Positions 1 to 44,960 are shown, counted from the first letter of the stretch. The stretch: DNA of 64,000 bases from Ecdyonurus torrentis (GCA_949318235.1 OX439131.1:44525226-44589225), one strand, 5' to 3'. The notes: generated from the sequence alone by a model not told the origin. Program-made: numbers and translations.

Positions 1-550
1 AGTTCCATTTTTTTTTCCATTTCCAGAGATATTCTGTGTTCAATGAATTGTTCTTCATTATCTTTTCTTTTTTTCCTTTTTCTTTTCCTTTTCCTTTTTT
101 TTTGGGGGGGGGGGGGGAGGGAGGCAGTGTCAATTTTCTCTAGCACATATTTTATAATTTATTAGTTAAATTTTGAAAGTGAAGCTAAACTAGAAAAAAA
201 AGAGCAATAACAAATTAAATTTATAACAATTAAGTATCATTCACATGGAGTGAAAATTTAACGCCCGTTAACGGACGTCCATGGGTAAACAAAGTTGAAA
301 AAGTATTGTTGCAACTTGTTTATAATAAAGTAAACTATATTCAATACGCATGCGCAGGAAACCTTTACATGCTTTGGAAAGTAAAATCGCTTCATTGTTG
401 TGAGTAACCTTTAAAATTTAAAAAAATCTCCATAACAACGCGGGTTAATTTGCAAGAATCAACAAAATCCGTTGCTAAGATTTCTGCTTATGGGTTGATC
501 ATACTTGTAGGAGAAGCCGTTAATATAGCTTACTTTAGTTTATAATGCAA

Positions 551-805
551 AAAAACTGACCGTTTTTACATGGTTTTAAAACTGGCGGATACTGATGGGT
601 AAAGCTGGCAACACCCAGCTTTTCTGCCCATTGCTACCCGTCAAAAAATCGGGTAGTGACGGGTGCATGTGAACTGTTACATTTGTTTACATAAGTGCAG
701 CTCCATCCCTCAGTATCCATCAACAATAATGCATGTGAATGGGGCGATATGTTTATATTAGCGCAGCTCGATCCGTCAGTATCCGTCAGTTTTCCTGCGC
801 ATGCG
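551..805. repeat. Foldback repeat with GC-rich arms
   Basis: The left part reads ACTGGCGGATACTGATGG and the right part, inverted, reads ACTGACGGATACTGACGG, so the segment can fold on itself. A related copy of the right arm (CAGCTCCATCCCTCAG) lies at about 699-714, giving a tandem look. A perfect TGCGCATGCGC palindrome-type motif sits at the right end, with a related GCATGCGCAGG near 350. It is probably a non-autonomous DNA element in the intron of the upstream gene. Its exact ends are not resolved. Confidence 0.4.
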
Positions 806-1436
806 CTGTAATGCAAATTTTTTTCTCATGTGAAACAAATAAATTCGTGTAACCGTCAGTTTCCAATATTTCCAAGCTCTATCAATCACTTTTTGTCTTA
901 TATTTTAAAATTGTTTCTGTTTCGAGAAAATTAGGCGCTGGTTTGCCCATTTGAATAACATTGATTTTGAATTTTGCGGCAAAATAAAAATGCTTAAAAA
1001 TTAATTGTGAGAAATGTATGGAAATTATGAAGAAATTATACTTGAACTTCTATTTTGTATAAATGAGATGTATCTAAAAATAATTTTTAAAATATTTTAC
1101 AATCAGTTTTTTGAAAAAAGGGGAGGGGCCCGACCTGAGGTTCACCATTAATGCTTGTCATAATATTGCAATGCTCACCTGTGCAATATTCACTGTGTCC
1201 GCAGTATCAACTCTTACAAAACTCAAAATGGGGTAAATCAACAGTTATCACTGATCACATCACTTTGTTTTACATTGTATCTGACTATTTAGCAATTAGT
1301 AATGTTAAATTTATATTAATCTTTCACATCAGTAGGTGTAGAATATTAATTTAATATGAGTTACTGTATTGTGTTGTTTTGTTTTGTGTATGTAAAGACA
1401 TGGAACGAAATAATATTTTATTGTGTGCATGTGCAG

Positions 1437-1631
1437 AAGGATGGTGAGAGTGGGACAGAGGGTGTAGCTGCTGCTGAAGTCCTGGCTTTGCAACTCAAGC
1501 AAATGCAGACATGCAGTGCATCTCCGAGCGACTCTACCACTACTCAAGCTGACCAGTCCTTCTTGACCAGCACAGCTGACCAAAATCCAGCAGGACTTTT
1601 ATATGTTACGTCTAACTATGAGCAGTTCTAA
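1437..1631 (+). CDS. Terminal coding exon of an unidentified plus-strand gene
   Basis: An open frame of 64 codons follows a plausible acceptor (gtgtgcatgtgcag) at 1436 and ends in TAA at 1631. The stretch is clearly GC-richer than its surroundings and is not low-complexity. The predicted residues include AAEVLALQLKQMQ, then a Ser/Thr/Gln-rich segment, and the C-terminus LYVTSNYEQF. I do not recognise the family. The frame also stays open upstream of the acceptor, but that part is AT-rich and hydrophobic and looks like intron. Earlier exons would lie beyond the left edge of the window. No donor is needed because of the stop. An AATAAA at 1884-1889 could serve as the polyadenylation signal, although it sits in a repeat remnant. 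It could instead be an old pseudo-exon. Confidence 0.5.
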   Translation, partial: KDGESGTEGVAAAEVLALQLKQMQTCSASPSDSTTTQADQSFLTSTADQNPAGLLYVTSNYEQF

Positions 1632-1789
1632 TTTTGTACATTATTATAGCAATCAGTTTAGCAAATTATTATTGTCCACGTATGATTGTTTAAATCCTCA
1701 TTAATGCATGTAAAAAAAATTAGTGGTAACTTCTTATTATAAATATTATTCTTTAAAGAAAATATGAAACCATTTTGGTAAGAATATGT

Positions 1790-1905
1790 ATTCAAAATGA
1801 AGAAGAAAAAAATAGGAGAAACTAACGAGCTTCTTACCATGAGGATGTCTGTAACTTGATGAAGAACTTGATGGCACATTTCAAATAAAAATGCACGTTG
1901 ATTAA
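1790..1905. repeat. Solo arm of foldback family E
   Basis: The string AATAGGAGAAACTAACGAGC followed by TTCTTACCATGAGGATG matches the arm of the foldback elements at 3147, 11000 and 58190. No matching inverted arm follows, so this is a fragment. Confidence 0.5.
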
Positions 1906-2476
1906 TTTTTTTCATTTCAAGGCAATAGCCATCTTCCTCATTTGCTTCTACTGAACTCTAACCAAAGCTTCAAACTCAAAAATGTCTTACCTAATGTAAA
2001 TATTTGTGTGCACTGCTATCAAGATCTTCTCTAAGCTATGCAGTCATCGTCTAAATAAGGTGGTTATTAACTTTACCTATATTTTCCTTTAAAAAAGTGA
2101 ATGGGAACTTCTGTCATAATTATTTATTTATGGTTAATATGTATATTATTATTATGATTTTCTTTTACACTTGAGATTTACGGGAAACTATTACAGTATT
2201 ATTTTCTTAGTTTTTTTTTTTTACACTTATTGAAATAGCAACTTATGCATTAGCTGTCTTAGTGTTGTTTATAATTTAATCTCATGATTATGTTTTTAAC
2301 ATTTTAAGTTTATAAATTTTATTTTTAGGACTTCTATTAGAATTTTTATGCAATTGGAACAAATGATCTGTATTTTTTATCTTGTAAAATATAATTTTAA
2401 AAACATTTGATTTTCAAATTGCTTTATTTTATTTTAACTATATATTATTTATATACCTTGAAACCTAAATCTGATT

Positions 2477-2479
<3 letters not shown>

Positions 2480-2531
<52 letters not shown>
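2480..2531. repeat. Poly-A tract of about 52 bp
   Basis: Uninterrupted A run. Comparable runs occur at about 5857-5891, 10845-10882, 14661-14692 and 14834-14860; the length will vary and may be mis-assembled. Confidence 0.9.
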
Positions 2532-2533
<2 letters not shown>

Positions 2534-3146
2534 AGATAGAATATCACGTACAGATTTGAAAATTTGGAGTGGGAAATCGAGTTGTTAAGTGACAGGGTCA
2601 ACGCTTTGCATAAGAGAGAAAATATTGAAACTCAGTCTGAAAGTAAACAAGAGAGACATTCATAAATTACAGAGATATGTACTGTGAGGTCAATATTACC
2701 TAAACCCTAAACAACTATCCATATGGTTTGAAGAGAGTGAGCTGTCCAAAGTATGGCCACTGCACTAAATGCAAGTCAAAGCCACATCCTAAGCTTACTC
2801 TTCATAAAAATTTGAGAGTAGGTCATTTTGTGTGTTCAATTTCAGATCTAGTCAGAATGTTTTCTCTCATACAAGTGTCCTGTCAATTATTCAATTTCCC
2901 ATCCCCAATTTTTAAAATCTATCTGTGTTACTCTATCAACTTTTTTTTACTAATATTATTATTATTATTATTTCTAATTTGTACGCTATTGCAGTTTAAT
3001 ATGATGAAATTAAAAGTAAAAAAGTAAGGACCTCACTCTAGTAAAAAAATAAAAAAGTCCTATATAGTTTGGCAAAAATATTATGAACACAGAAAGAATA
3101 AGCACATTGTAATGGCTTTCAGTCAAAAGCTATCAATATGTTTATT

Positions 3147-3522
3147 GAAAGTAAAGGATAGGAGAAACCAGCAAGGGCCTTACCATAGTGAAGAGAGTCC
3201 CATATAGTTTGGTGAAAATCTTGCTAGCACAGATATAGATAACTAACACATTGGAAATATTTCGACGATTAACTCCACGAGAGATGGAGTGTGTTATGCC
3301 TTTGTCAGTCTTTACAGAGAGAAAATATGACTGATCATGATCATTCAATCTCTGAGTCTGTAAGGACTGATGAAGGCATAACATTTCTCTTGGAGTTAAT
3401 TGCCAAAATATTTCCAATGTGTTAGTATTTATATATCTGTGTTAGCAAGATTGTCACCAAACTATGGGACTCTCTTCACTACGGTAAGGCCCTTGCTGGT
3501 TTCTCCTCTCCTTTTCTTTTAA
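3147..3522. mobile_element. Foldback element, family E copy 1, with 16-bp flanking direct repeat
   Basis: The left arm (GATAGGAGAAACCAGCAAGG, then CCTTACCATAGTGAAGAGAG) is mirrored by the right arm ending GGTTTCTCCTCTCC. The arms continue inward through ATCTTGCTAGCACAGATATA and an inner pair (ACTCCACGAGAGATGG versus an inverted partner). The whole is flanked by a perfect direct repeat, TATCAATATGTTTATT, at 3131-3146 and again starting near 3527. Such a long duplication is unusual for a foldback DNA element. No open reading frame is carried. Confidence 0.75.
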
Positions 3523-4159
3523 TTGTATCAATATGTTTATTATATTTATGCTAGCAAGAATTTCTAGTAACTATAAATCCAAGATAAATAAAAAAAAAAA
3601 AAAAATGCTATAATTTATTTTTTTAAACAAGAAATGTTCAATGTTTTTTATTTTGAGTAAATACATTTCATTTTATATAATACTGCACAGAAATCAAATA
3701 TCACATCAATGTACAAGTAATTACAAACTCTTTTTTTTATATATATATATTTTAAACTGCCATTACAATATTATACATAACTTTTTTTTTTTTTTTTTTT
3801 GTGAGTAGGCATTACAATAAATCATTTATTAAGAACTGGACTATGTATAACACTACATTTTGAGGCTAATTTAGATTACCTTTGAGTTAAAATAGTAAAA
3901 ACAACAATATGTTTTAACACATTAAAAAAAAAAATTATTTGTATATTTCACTGGTAACAGAGTTGCTTTTTAAATAAAGATGCAAGAAAAGCTGAATAGC
4001 TTTTCATCTAAACTTTTTCTTTACAATTCATCATAATTAAGACATGTTTACTTCATTCAATATAATTTCAATGTGGCATCATACATCAATCTCTGTAAAA
4101 AAAAAAATAATAATAATAATACATTTTTAAATCAAGCAATCAAATTTTTTTCGCATACT

Positions 4160-4194
<35 letters not shown>

Positions 4195-5854
4195 ACGATC
4201 GATGTAAACATGTCTTAAACTGTATTTTTAGGTCACACTTTCAAATTAAATTATCTATTAAGAACACATTTATACTTACATGAGTAATATTTTAAGATTT
4301 ACTTACAACTACATTAATTATCTATCCAAAGGAATCATCATTATGTAAAATTAGATATACTTGCGGAACTGACCAGGATTTTATTTTTGACTTACTATAA
4401 TATGAAGTCAAAATACATATAGATAATAAGCATTTTGTTTGGGGTAACTATTATAATATACAAAATTAATATTGCCTCATGCTACTACAATTATATTTAT
4501 GATAAAATTATCTATTGGTTTACTGTATTCATTATTATTAATTGTAACTATAAAATCATGGAGGTAACTGTTTATAACTACATTTTGTTTCATATTGAAA
4601 AATGAAGACAATTAATTATAGTAAGTAATTTTAGATACATTTATTTATATTGAACTTTTTTTTTTTTATGAGTTAAGTTGAGTAAAAATTAAGATAATTT
4701 ATACAAAATTGAAGATTACATTATTAAGTCTATTTTTTTTTTATATAATATAAATTTTTCAATCATTCACTTAAAAAACATATATAAGTTGACAATCATA
4801 AGAAAATTTATTTTCAGACATTTATTCTTTTCCATACAATATATTATCCTTTTTAAAGAACATCTAAGTTGTAGTTTTAAGTAAAATACATTTTCATATA
4901 TTTTATAGTTATGAAATATATTAATTGGTAAAGAAATAATATAAAAAAGTGTAATCACAAATGTCTTTTTTTTTTATATATATATATATAATTTTACATA
5001 CTTATTTATAATATTTATACAATTTAATCGGGAAGTTGGGCTCTCAGCTTATATATAATTATTAATACGTACTTAAATTTTGTTCTCATAGAGTTTGATC
5101 ATTTGCATCAGCTGAAATGCAATTAGTTCATATTATATGGAATGGGTTTTGTTATTATTTATATTGTTAGTACCCTTCATAAAGTGATGATATTATTATA
5201 ATAAGTTAAGTTTTATAATTAATATATTTATACATTTATTCATTGTAACGGCAATGTATAATTTAATTTTTTTTTTATCCATCTTAACAAATGAACTTCA
5301 TTTTTTTTTTATTACATATCCTATATTTAGCTCATATACTTATTAACATTCATATAATACAATATTTTTATTAAATGAAATAATTTTACGAGTAATACAC
5401 ATTTCATTATTTTAATTTTAATGCGATTAAGATTTTATAGAAAATTATTCATAATTCTCTCACATTATAAATATGCTCTGCATTATTCACAGTTTTGCAT
5501 ACCTTAATTTAAATACACACACACACACACACATACATACATAATATATACACACACACATATATACAATATTCTGTGATCATATTCATGTTAAACACCA
5601 ATATAAAATTTGAGAAATTGATGAACACTGGTTGTGATTACAAACACGTAAAATGGTTTGAACATTACAGAATATAACATTAATTTTTTTTTTTATCTTT
5701 CTTTTTACTATGTATATTGTTCTACAATCTACATATACATACATAATCAGGATACTAATACATAATATTCAAGGGAAAAGCCAACAACATTACTCTTTGA
5801 TCTAAAAAGTGATTGATATAGTTTCAGATGAAAGTAGAAATAAACCAAATATTA

Positions 5855-5895
<41 letters not shown>

Positions 5896-6251
5896 AAAAA
5901 TACAGAAGTTCAAATGTTAAGTATTTTTCTGTAACTCATCTTAGGACCTTCATATTAGGCCTATTATATTTATAATTCTATTTGGTATACTGCATATTTA
6001 TGTAATGACTTCTAATAAGTACAGCACAGCATAAAATTACTAGGAATGTTAATCAGCAGAAAACCAATATATATGGAATGAGCATGGTGGCAGTGATGCT
6101 GTGACTTGTAGTTTTTTTCTGTAGTAAAATTGTACCAATATAATTATAATCCTCTTGTTTGTTTTTTATTTCAAAATGCAGTTTCAAATCACAAATATTC
6201 TAAACATTTTCTTTTTTAACTTCAAAATTATTATTTTATTTTCTCATCTGT

Positions 6252-36924
<30,673 letters not shown>

Positions 36925-37084
36925 GCTCAGAGTCAACACCAAGGGGCAGGAACCACAGGCAGGCAGGCCAGACAGATAGGCAGGGGGATGATCGAGGAGG
37001 GGGTGATGCTGGGTATCGTCACCCCCCTCGTCACAAAGTGCTGTTCTCGCCTTTCAGCTTGATGTCAAACAACACAATTCACAC

Positions 37085-38504
37085 CTGAAACACATAAACA
37101 ATTCAAATATTGCTTTAGATACAAGAAACAAGCATATGAATGTACACATATAAACAAAATATATAACTCGTATGTTTGGAATTGTTTGTGCTGTATGGAT
37201 AAATACATGTAATATACATAATAACATGAAAATAATACATAAATGCATTATGTAAATATATAATATGATACATACATATGTGTGTTTATATGCATACATA
37301 TGTACAAATATTACCGGTATATATTTTATAATATAGAAACTGTGCATACTACGTAATGTTTCTTTACATATGCATACATTTATTTTCACCAACGATTTGC
37401 TCACTCTAATACAATTTTTTCTAAACTGAGCGTAAAAACTAACACGATACAAATTATACTATGTTTTCCGTGAAATATATATATTATATATGAATCACCT
37501 CTAGAGCACTTATTAAATGAATCACTACAAAAAAAAAAGGTCTATGCATTACTTCAGTGAAGTGTAATAGAATGTGTATGCATATGATTATCATTCATGA
37601 TAATGTGCATAACAATATGTATTATAATTACATAATATGCATATAGCGGATCATGCGTCTTAAATAATGAGTTTCCGTAACTATTGACATAAAATTTATA
37701 ACTGAAGGAAACACAGAGATCATAAAAGCTTGAGCTTCAACAAATGCGATAAGCAAAGCAATCATGTGGTTTACGTTCTGTTGTATGCACATTACGTGTG
37801 TTGACTTTCATGAGGACGCTTTTTAGATTTTAAATTGTATACCTTTTTTAGCCATGCGAGATGTAATATTTTTCCGACGACTTCTTCCTAACATACGCTT
37901 AATATATTTATATTAACATCACCAAAGATAATTCATTTTAAAATAGAAAAAAAATATTTAAACACTTCGTTGTTCCACCACACCTTCTCTGAACATCTTT
38001 AAAAATCAATATGGTTCCGAAAGATTTTTTTTTAGAAAAGCGACACCTATGGACAAAACTAAAAAGGTTTGTTAAAACTTTTTCATAGTCTCAATAGATG
38101 GCAGATGCGTTTAGTTTTGAAATTTTTTTAATCATCAGGTGAAAAATAAAAACAAATTTAGGCAAAATACTGGTGAGTGTGATATTATCGTTATTTTATT
38201 CCAGATAAACGAATTAAAGAAATATTGAGGTAAATTAAACGGTGCAAATAAAAACTAGAGCTGTCAACTAGAAGTATGACATTGATGTCATTAAAATAAA
38301 ACTTATATTTAAAGGCAAATAGCTGTCAATCTTGTTGGCTGAGTATCTTGCCATATTTTTCAAGAACCAAAGAAAATAATAAGTATGAAGATAGTTACAG
38401 GCTATTTGTGGCTCCCGTCATGTCTCTAAATAAAGGACAGATATCTCAGCTTTTTTATTAACATAAATAAAAGCACACGACAACGCATAGGATAACAACT
38501 GAAA
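37085..38504. promoter_or_regulatory. Divergent spacer between the RhoGAP and phosphorylase kinase alpha genes
   Basis: The two genes point away from each other here. The RhoGAP exon that ends at 37084 has an acceptor at its 5' side, so at least one leader exon should lie in or beyond this spacer. PhK alpha begins with an ATG at 38505. The spacer is AT-rich, with TATA-like and (ATAC)n-like runs, and I see no distinct core promoter. Confidence 0.4.
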
Positions 38505-40661
38505 ATGAGAAGCAGAACGAATTCTGGTGTCCGTCTGGACTATTATCAAAGGATTGTACATAAGATAATTCTACGCCACCAGGTGAATATCTCACATTGT
38601 AAAATTTTTTTTAAGAACATTCAATTTGTGTATTTAATTGCACTTAACTCTGTTGTTTACCACACATAAAACAGCCGGGAGGTCCGCTATAAACTAGTTT
38701 TGACCTTGGTCAAGGTTACTTAATTGAAAGTCTTTCATATCAGTATGTATGTACAGCTCTGCCATGGCCAAAGGTTTGACAACGATTTGTATAGGCAACC
38801 CGCAACTACACTATGCTATCTTATGGGAAAACGCTGCGGTCGCCGCTGCCCCGTTCTTAAACTTTTGGCCAGAGCTGTACCAGTACCTTAAATTATCAAA
38901 ATAAAAATTAATTTACTCTACCAGTTTCAATATGCATATGAATGTAAAAGTTCATTGTTCTAATCATAATAAATTTCCCTGATTTAGAACCCAGTTACTG
39001 GACTTTTTCCTGCGAGTCCAGAGAACAGTCATGCCTGGATCCGAGACAATGTCTACTGCATCCTTGCCGTGTGGGGACTGTCCATGTCATATAAGAAAAT
39101 TGCTGATATGGATGAAGATCGAGCCAAAACCTATGAACTTGAACAAGTAAATAATAATAAATTAAATATAGATGTAAATAATTAATTTTGTAATTTTAAA
39201 TTTCTAGAGTTGTGTGAAGTTAATGCGTGGCTTACTGATGGCTATGTTGCAACAAAAGGATAAAGTAGAACGTTTTAAAATGAGTCAAAATCCATTAGAC
39301 TCACTCCATGCTAAATACAGCAGTCTGACTGGACAGTCCGTGGTTGGAGATAGTGAGTGGGGGCATTTGCAGCTTGATGCTGTATCTTTATACTTGTTGA
39401 TTTTAGCACAAATGACAGCGTCAGGTAATAAACATCAATAATAAGACCATCATCAAAAAGGAGAGGGGGGTAATTTTATATTGTATTCTAAAAAAGGACA
39501 TTGTCCTGAATTGAATGATATGGAAATTACTAATTTTTAAGTTTATTAAAGGCGTAGAACACCTTGAACAAAAAACATGTCTAACATCCTAACATACCTA
39601 AATATCAATGTTAATTGTCCCGAATTCATTGATTTCTAATTTATTTTCCATTCACAAAATGACAGCTGCGGGTTTGTGACGTCACAGCTCACTAGTTGAC
39701 GCGCGTGGAAACAGGCGAGCTGTGACGTCACAAGCCCGCAGCTGTCATTTTGTAAATGGAAAATAAATTAGAAATCAATGACTACAGTCAAATTAACGTT
39801 GATATTTAGGTATATTCGGATATTAGGCAAGTTTTTTGTTCAAGGTGTTCTACGCCTTTAAAATTAAAATTTTATTTTATTATTATTATTATTTTTTTTT
39901 TTTTTTTTTTTATTCAATAAACACATATTTTTGAAAATCGAATAATGATGTGATGTCACAGTTGGTAACTCATGCATGTGGGCATAGGAAAAAGTTACCC
40001 ACCATGACGTCATTTTGCGACTTAAAAATTAATTAAAAATACTTAATGAATTAAAAAAATTGCATGTATCTCTCAATTCAGGAGTATGTCTTCATTTTGA
40101 ATATGCAATAAAATACCCCCCCCCCCTCTTTTAAGTCTTCCTCATTATTGTGTCTTAAAAAAATAATAGAAAATACTAAAATAATTTTTATTCTGCCAAC
40201 CTTAGGTCTTCAAATTGTCTTCACTTTAGATGAAGTTTCATTCATCCAAAACTTGGTGTTTTACATTGAGTCTGCTTATTGTGTTCCTGTGAGTATATTT
40301 ATAAAATTTTAGTTGTAAATTTATTGGCTAAACCTTTAATTTTCATGTTATAGGACTATGGTATTTGGGAGCGAGGTGATAAAACCAATCATGGTTTGCC
40401 AGAACTCAATGCTAGTTCTATTGGCATGGCAAAGGCTGCACTTGAAGCAATGAATGAATTAGATTTGTTTGGAGCTCGAGGAGGGCCTTCATCAGTTATT
40501 CACGTCCTTGCAGATGAAGCTCAGAAATGCCAGGCAGTTCTGCAGGTTGTTATTTGTTGAAATGAGGATCGGGCGGCCGACGAGAGATATATTATTATTA
40601 TTTATTTGTTATTTCCCGTAGTAATAGAGTACATACAAAATTTTAAATGCATTTCTCTCTA

Positions 40662-40758
<97 letters not shown>

Positions 40759-43700
40759 CTATACTTGGTTTAAAAATTTCTTAAAACTAGGTATTGTCAA
40801 ATTATAATTGTTTTAATTACATTATTAAATTTCAGTCCATGCTGCCAAGAGAATCCAGCTCCAAGGAATTAGATAGTGGGTTATTATCTGTCATCAGCTT
40901 CCCAGCCTTTGCAGTGGATGACCCAGAACTTATCAAACTGACAAGATCTGCCATAGTTAACCGAATGCAAGGGAAATATGGTTGCAAAAGATTCTTACGT
41001 GATGGTTACAGGACTCCTAAAGAGGTATGTACTCATCCTTTATCTAAAAAAATTTAATTGAATTATTCCTCCCAAATAATTAAATTCTCAATTTTGTGAA
41101 AGTCAATTATGTTTATAATCGACTTTCTTATTCACTGTGTCTGTCATCAACATAAACCTTTTCATTTCACAAATTCAAATTTGGTGATGAAATGACACTT
41201 GTCTGGGTTCTTGCAAGTTCACAAAATCAAAAGTTTATTATACAATTTATACTTAAAATCATTTTACAATACCTAATTCATAATTGTTATTCCAGGATCC
41301 TAATCGTTTGTACTATGAACCATGGGAACTACGAATGTTTGAAAATATTGAGTGTGAATGGCCTCTATTTTTCTGCTATCTTATATTAGACTATTGCTTT
41401 CAAGGCAATAAGGAAGCAGCTCAAGAGTACACCGAGAGTCTAGAAGAGGTTTGTATAAAAAATAAATGTCAATATTTATGAGCATCAATAAATTTGTTAT
41501 GTATTGACAGATCATGATACGCACAGAGGATGGTATGAGATTGGTACCTGAGCTCTATGCAGTTCCAGCAGACAAAGTTGCTGAAGAATATAAAAACCCA
41601 GGAAGTCAAGAGAGAATTGCTCTTGGACGTTGTCCTTTTCTCTGGGCTCAATCTCTCTACATACTTGGCAAACTTCTACAAGAGGTAAACTTTTTTTTTT
41701 CTTCTTCTTCTTCTTTCTAATGCCCATAAAAATCTCTGTTAATTTCAATAAACTTTTTCCTCTTTGATAATTTAAGTCCTGAAATTTTTACTATACGTAG
41801 TTTTTACATTCGACTTTCAAATAACATAATAAGTAGAAGACTAACTTTTGAATATCTAAGATGCAATCCTTTAAAAGAGAAATGAAAGGTTATTAATTGG
41901 AAAAAAGGATAATGATAATATCCATAAAAAAAAATGGAGGACTGCTACATACTCTAGTATTTATTCACACTATTTAACTTATTAATGTTAATACCTGTAC
42001 CCTTGCACTTTAATTAACAGTAAGTAAATAAACCATGGACCTCAATTATAGTGAATATTTGCAGGGTTTCCTGGCAGTTGGTGAGCTAGATCCACTAAAT
42101 CGTAGACTGTGCTCTGAGAAGAAGCCAGACGTGGTAGTCCAAGTTGTGATCTTGGCGGAGGATGCCGACATCAGAGACAAACTTCATCAACATGACATCA
42201 GTGTACAGACTGTGACTGAGGCAGCTCCCATTGAGGTCCAGCCAGCCAGAGTTCTCAGTCACCTTTACACCTACCTAGGTGAGATATATATGTCTTGCAT
42301 TGTTTGCAAATAATTAGATCATTGTTTGTTTGTTTGTTTGTTTGTTTGTTTTTTGTTTTTTTATTCATTTTGATGTTGTTGCGAACAATATGTGTAACTC
42401 TTATTTTTTTTAGGCGAAGCAAAATGTGTGAGTCATTTTTTGTCAAGCTAAGCAAAATGTGTGAGTCGTTTTTTGTCAAGCTAAGCAAAATGTGTAAGTC
42501 ATTCCCGAACGTAATGGAGATGGCGCTCGATTCACACATATGTATTGCTTACGTGACAAAAAAACGAGATACACATATTGCTTAGTGTGACAAAAAACGG
42601 CTTACACATTTTGCTTTGCCTGAAAAAATACGAGTTACCTATTGTTCGCAACAACATTGATTTATTTATTTTGTATTGGAAAACGGCTCAATTAGTTGTT
42701 CGTAATTATTATAATTTTCCTCAGATTTAAAAATAATAATTTTATTATTTTTAATATAGGAAAAGGAAAAAAGTAGGTAGAGAGATTAGAGCATGTTGAA
42801 TTGAAAATTAATAAAACATATAGTTTTTTTTTTTTTTTTAATTTTTTCTAATTTTCTAAATACTAAATAAGAGAATAAAAATAAGAAATAAGAAAAAAAA
42901 AAGTAAACTTTGAATGAAATACCTAATAAACAAATCAATCCCAAATCAATCCATCCCTTCACATCCCCCCCCCCTCCCCCCCAACAAATACAATTTAAAT
43001 ACTGTACTCAATTCTAATAAGTAAAATCACAATGAGGAAGACTACAAAAAATGTGAAGGGTAATTTTCTTTCATATTCTAAAAGAGGACATTGACCTAAA
43101 TCAATGCATATTTTGTGAATTTCTATTTTTTTAGTTCATTTAGTATTTTTTTAATCAATTTTTGAAAGTCGTGAAATGACATCACAGGCTGCATCTTATG
43201 CATGTGAGCATAGGTTAAAGTTGCAGCCTGCGACATCATTTCGCGACTTTCAAAAATTAATTTAAAACGCTTAATGAACTCAAAAATTAGAAATTCAAAT
43301 AATGCAACAATTCAGGACAATGTACTCTTTCAGAATATGCAATAAAATTACCCCCCCCCCCCCCTTTCCGCCTATTATCTGCTTTTTAACATTTTAGTTG
43401 CTACTGTACTCAATAATTGTATTGTAACTGATTGCTACAGGTCGCAATCGGAAGCTTGGTTTGACAGGACGTAAATCTCGGGATGTTGGAATTCTCAGTA
43501 CAAGCAAGCTATATTCTCTACATGACAGAATATTTGCCTTCACACCTCAGGTAAGCTTTCTTAAATCAAACAGCTCGATACATTTAAACTTATAAACCTC
43601 CCTTCACAGACCATTCATTTTGTCACTTTTATTATTATTGAGCAAAACTATTCTCTATCCTCTTCAGTCCCAGTACAATACAGTAGATATTAGATAATTC

Positions 43701-44960
43701 AAAGAAATTTAAAAATAATAATAACAAAAATAAATTGGACCAAACACACTTGAATTTACACTTTTTTTTTTTTTTTTACAAGTTATTCTGAGCATTCTAG
43801 AGTAGGTAGGAGGTCTGTGACAGTAAGAAAACGTTTTTTGACAAAAGAGACATATATTTTGTCTTCTAAAAGATGCACAAAAACGTGTTTAAAACTTACA
43901 ACTGTGAAATCATTTTTTAAAAAGTCTGGAACTGAAGAGGCTATAATAACATTTTACTTTTAAAATTGATTTAATTAGGTTTTATTCGTATAGTGATTAA
44001 TCACATGAAGATTAAGCACTAGTTGACAGAGCAATGCTGTTTGTACCTGGAAAGTGGTTATATACAGTGTTATGATATGAATGTATGTGATAATTCATCT
44101 TATTCACAGCATAATTATATTAGAACTCCTGATTCTTTGTTCACAAAATATTTGTATATCAATTGCATGTTCTCTTTTACATTTCATTATTATATTTATG
44201 ATTACTAAACAATTTGTATGCATGGGACGTAACACTGGAATCTTATGTAATTACCAAAAACGGAAACGTCAGAAGCAGAAACCTTGTGACTGTAAGATGG
44301 GGGTAGAAAGTCTTTCTCATTTCAAATTAACATGTAACTTGGCCTGAATAACTTTCACTGTCACATGGTTTGTTTCCAGCATTTCTGTTTCCCTTTTTGC
44401 CTTTTTGGTAGTTTACACAGATTCAATTTTTTTCTATTGCCTTTTTTTCTCCCCTCAATACTTTCTACTACATTATTTGATTACAATAATTTAATCAAAC
44501 TCCTTTAATCAAATAATTTTCTTCATTTGGTAAAATTAGATCAAATTAGCATGAAAGCTTTAGTAAATTTCTGCTACTAATATATTATATTACAACTCGA
44601 TGTTGTTGCGCCAATATGTGTAACTCGTTTTTTGTCAAGCTACACAAAATGTGTAAGTCATTTCCGAACGTTACGTAGATGGTGCTCAACTTATACATAT
44701 TGCTTCGTGTGACAAAAAACAAGATAGGTACACATATTGCTACGCGTGACAAATAATGACTTACAAATTTTGCTTCGCGTGACAAAAAACAAGTTACACA
44801 CATTGCTCGCAACAACATCGAACTACTATATTAATGCTAGTATAATATCTAGGGTTAAATCATAAATTAAAATTAACTTCAATGCTGGTTAATTACATTT
44901 TATTTATTTTCTTCATGTGCTGTACAAAACAGTTTACAAATACTAAGGTATTCACATGTG

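Larger units (their letters stand above)
1632..6251. other. Gene-free spacer between the first terminal exon and the RhoGAP gene
   Basis: This stretch is very AT-rich, with many poly-A, poly-T, AT and CA runs. Apart from a solo arm near 1790 and a full foldback element at 3147-3522, I see no gene. Part of it is presumably the 3' UTR of the RhoGAP gene, whose stop codon is at 6252-6254. Confidence 0.5.

Noticed and set aside
37054..37452. 132-codon minus-strand frame next to the RhoGAP first exon
   Set aside because: Low-complexity, Ile/Tyr/Cys-rich translation of (ATAC)n-like sequence in the divergent spacer; it is not in frame with the RhoGAP start.
42295..42585. 96-codon frame with repeated [11 protein letters not shown] units
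   Set aside because: Translation of the tandem units in the family D foldback; the antisense strand shows the same artefact.
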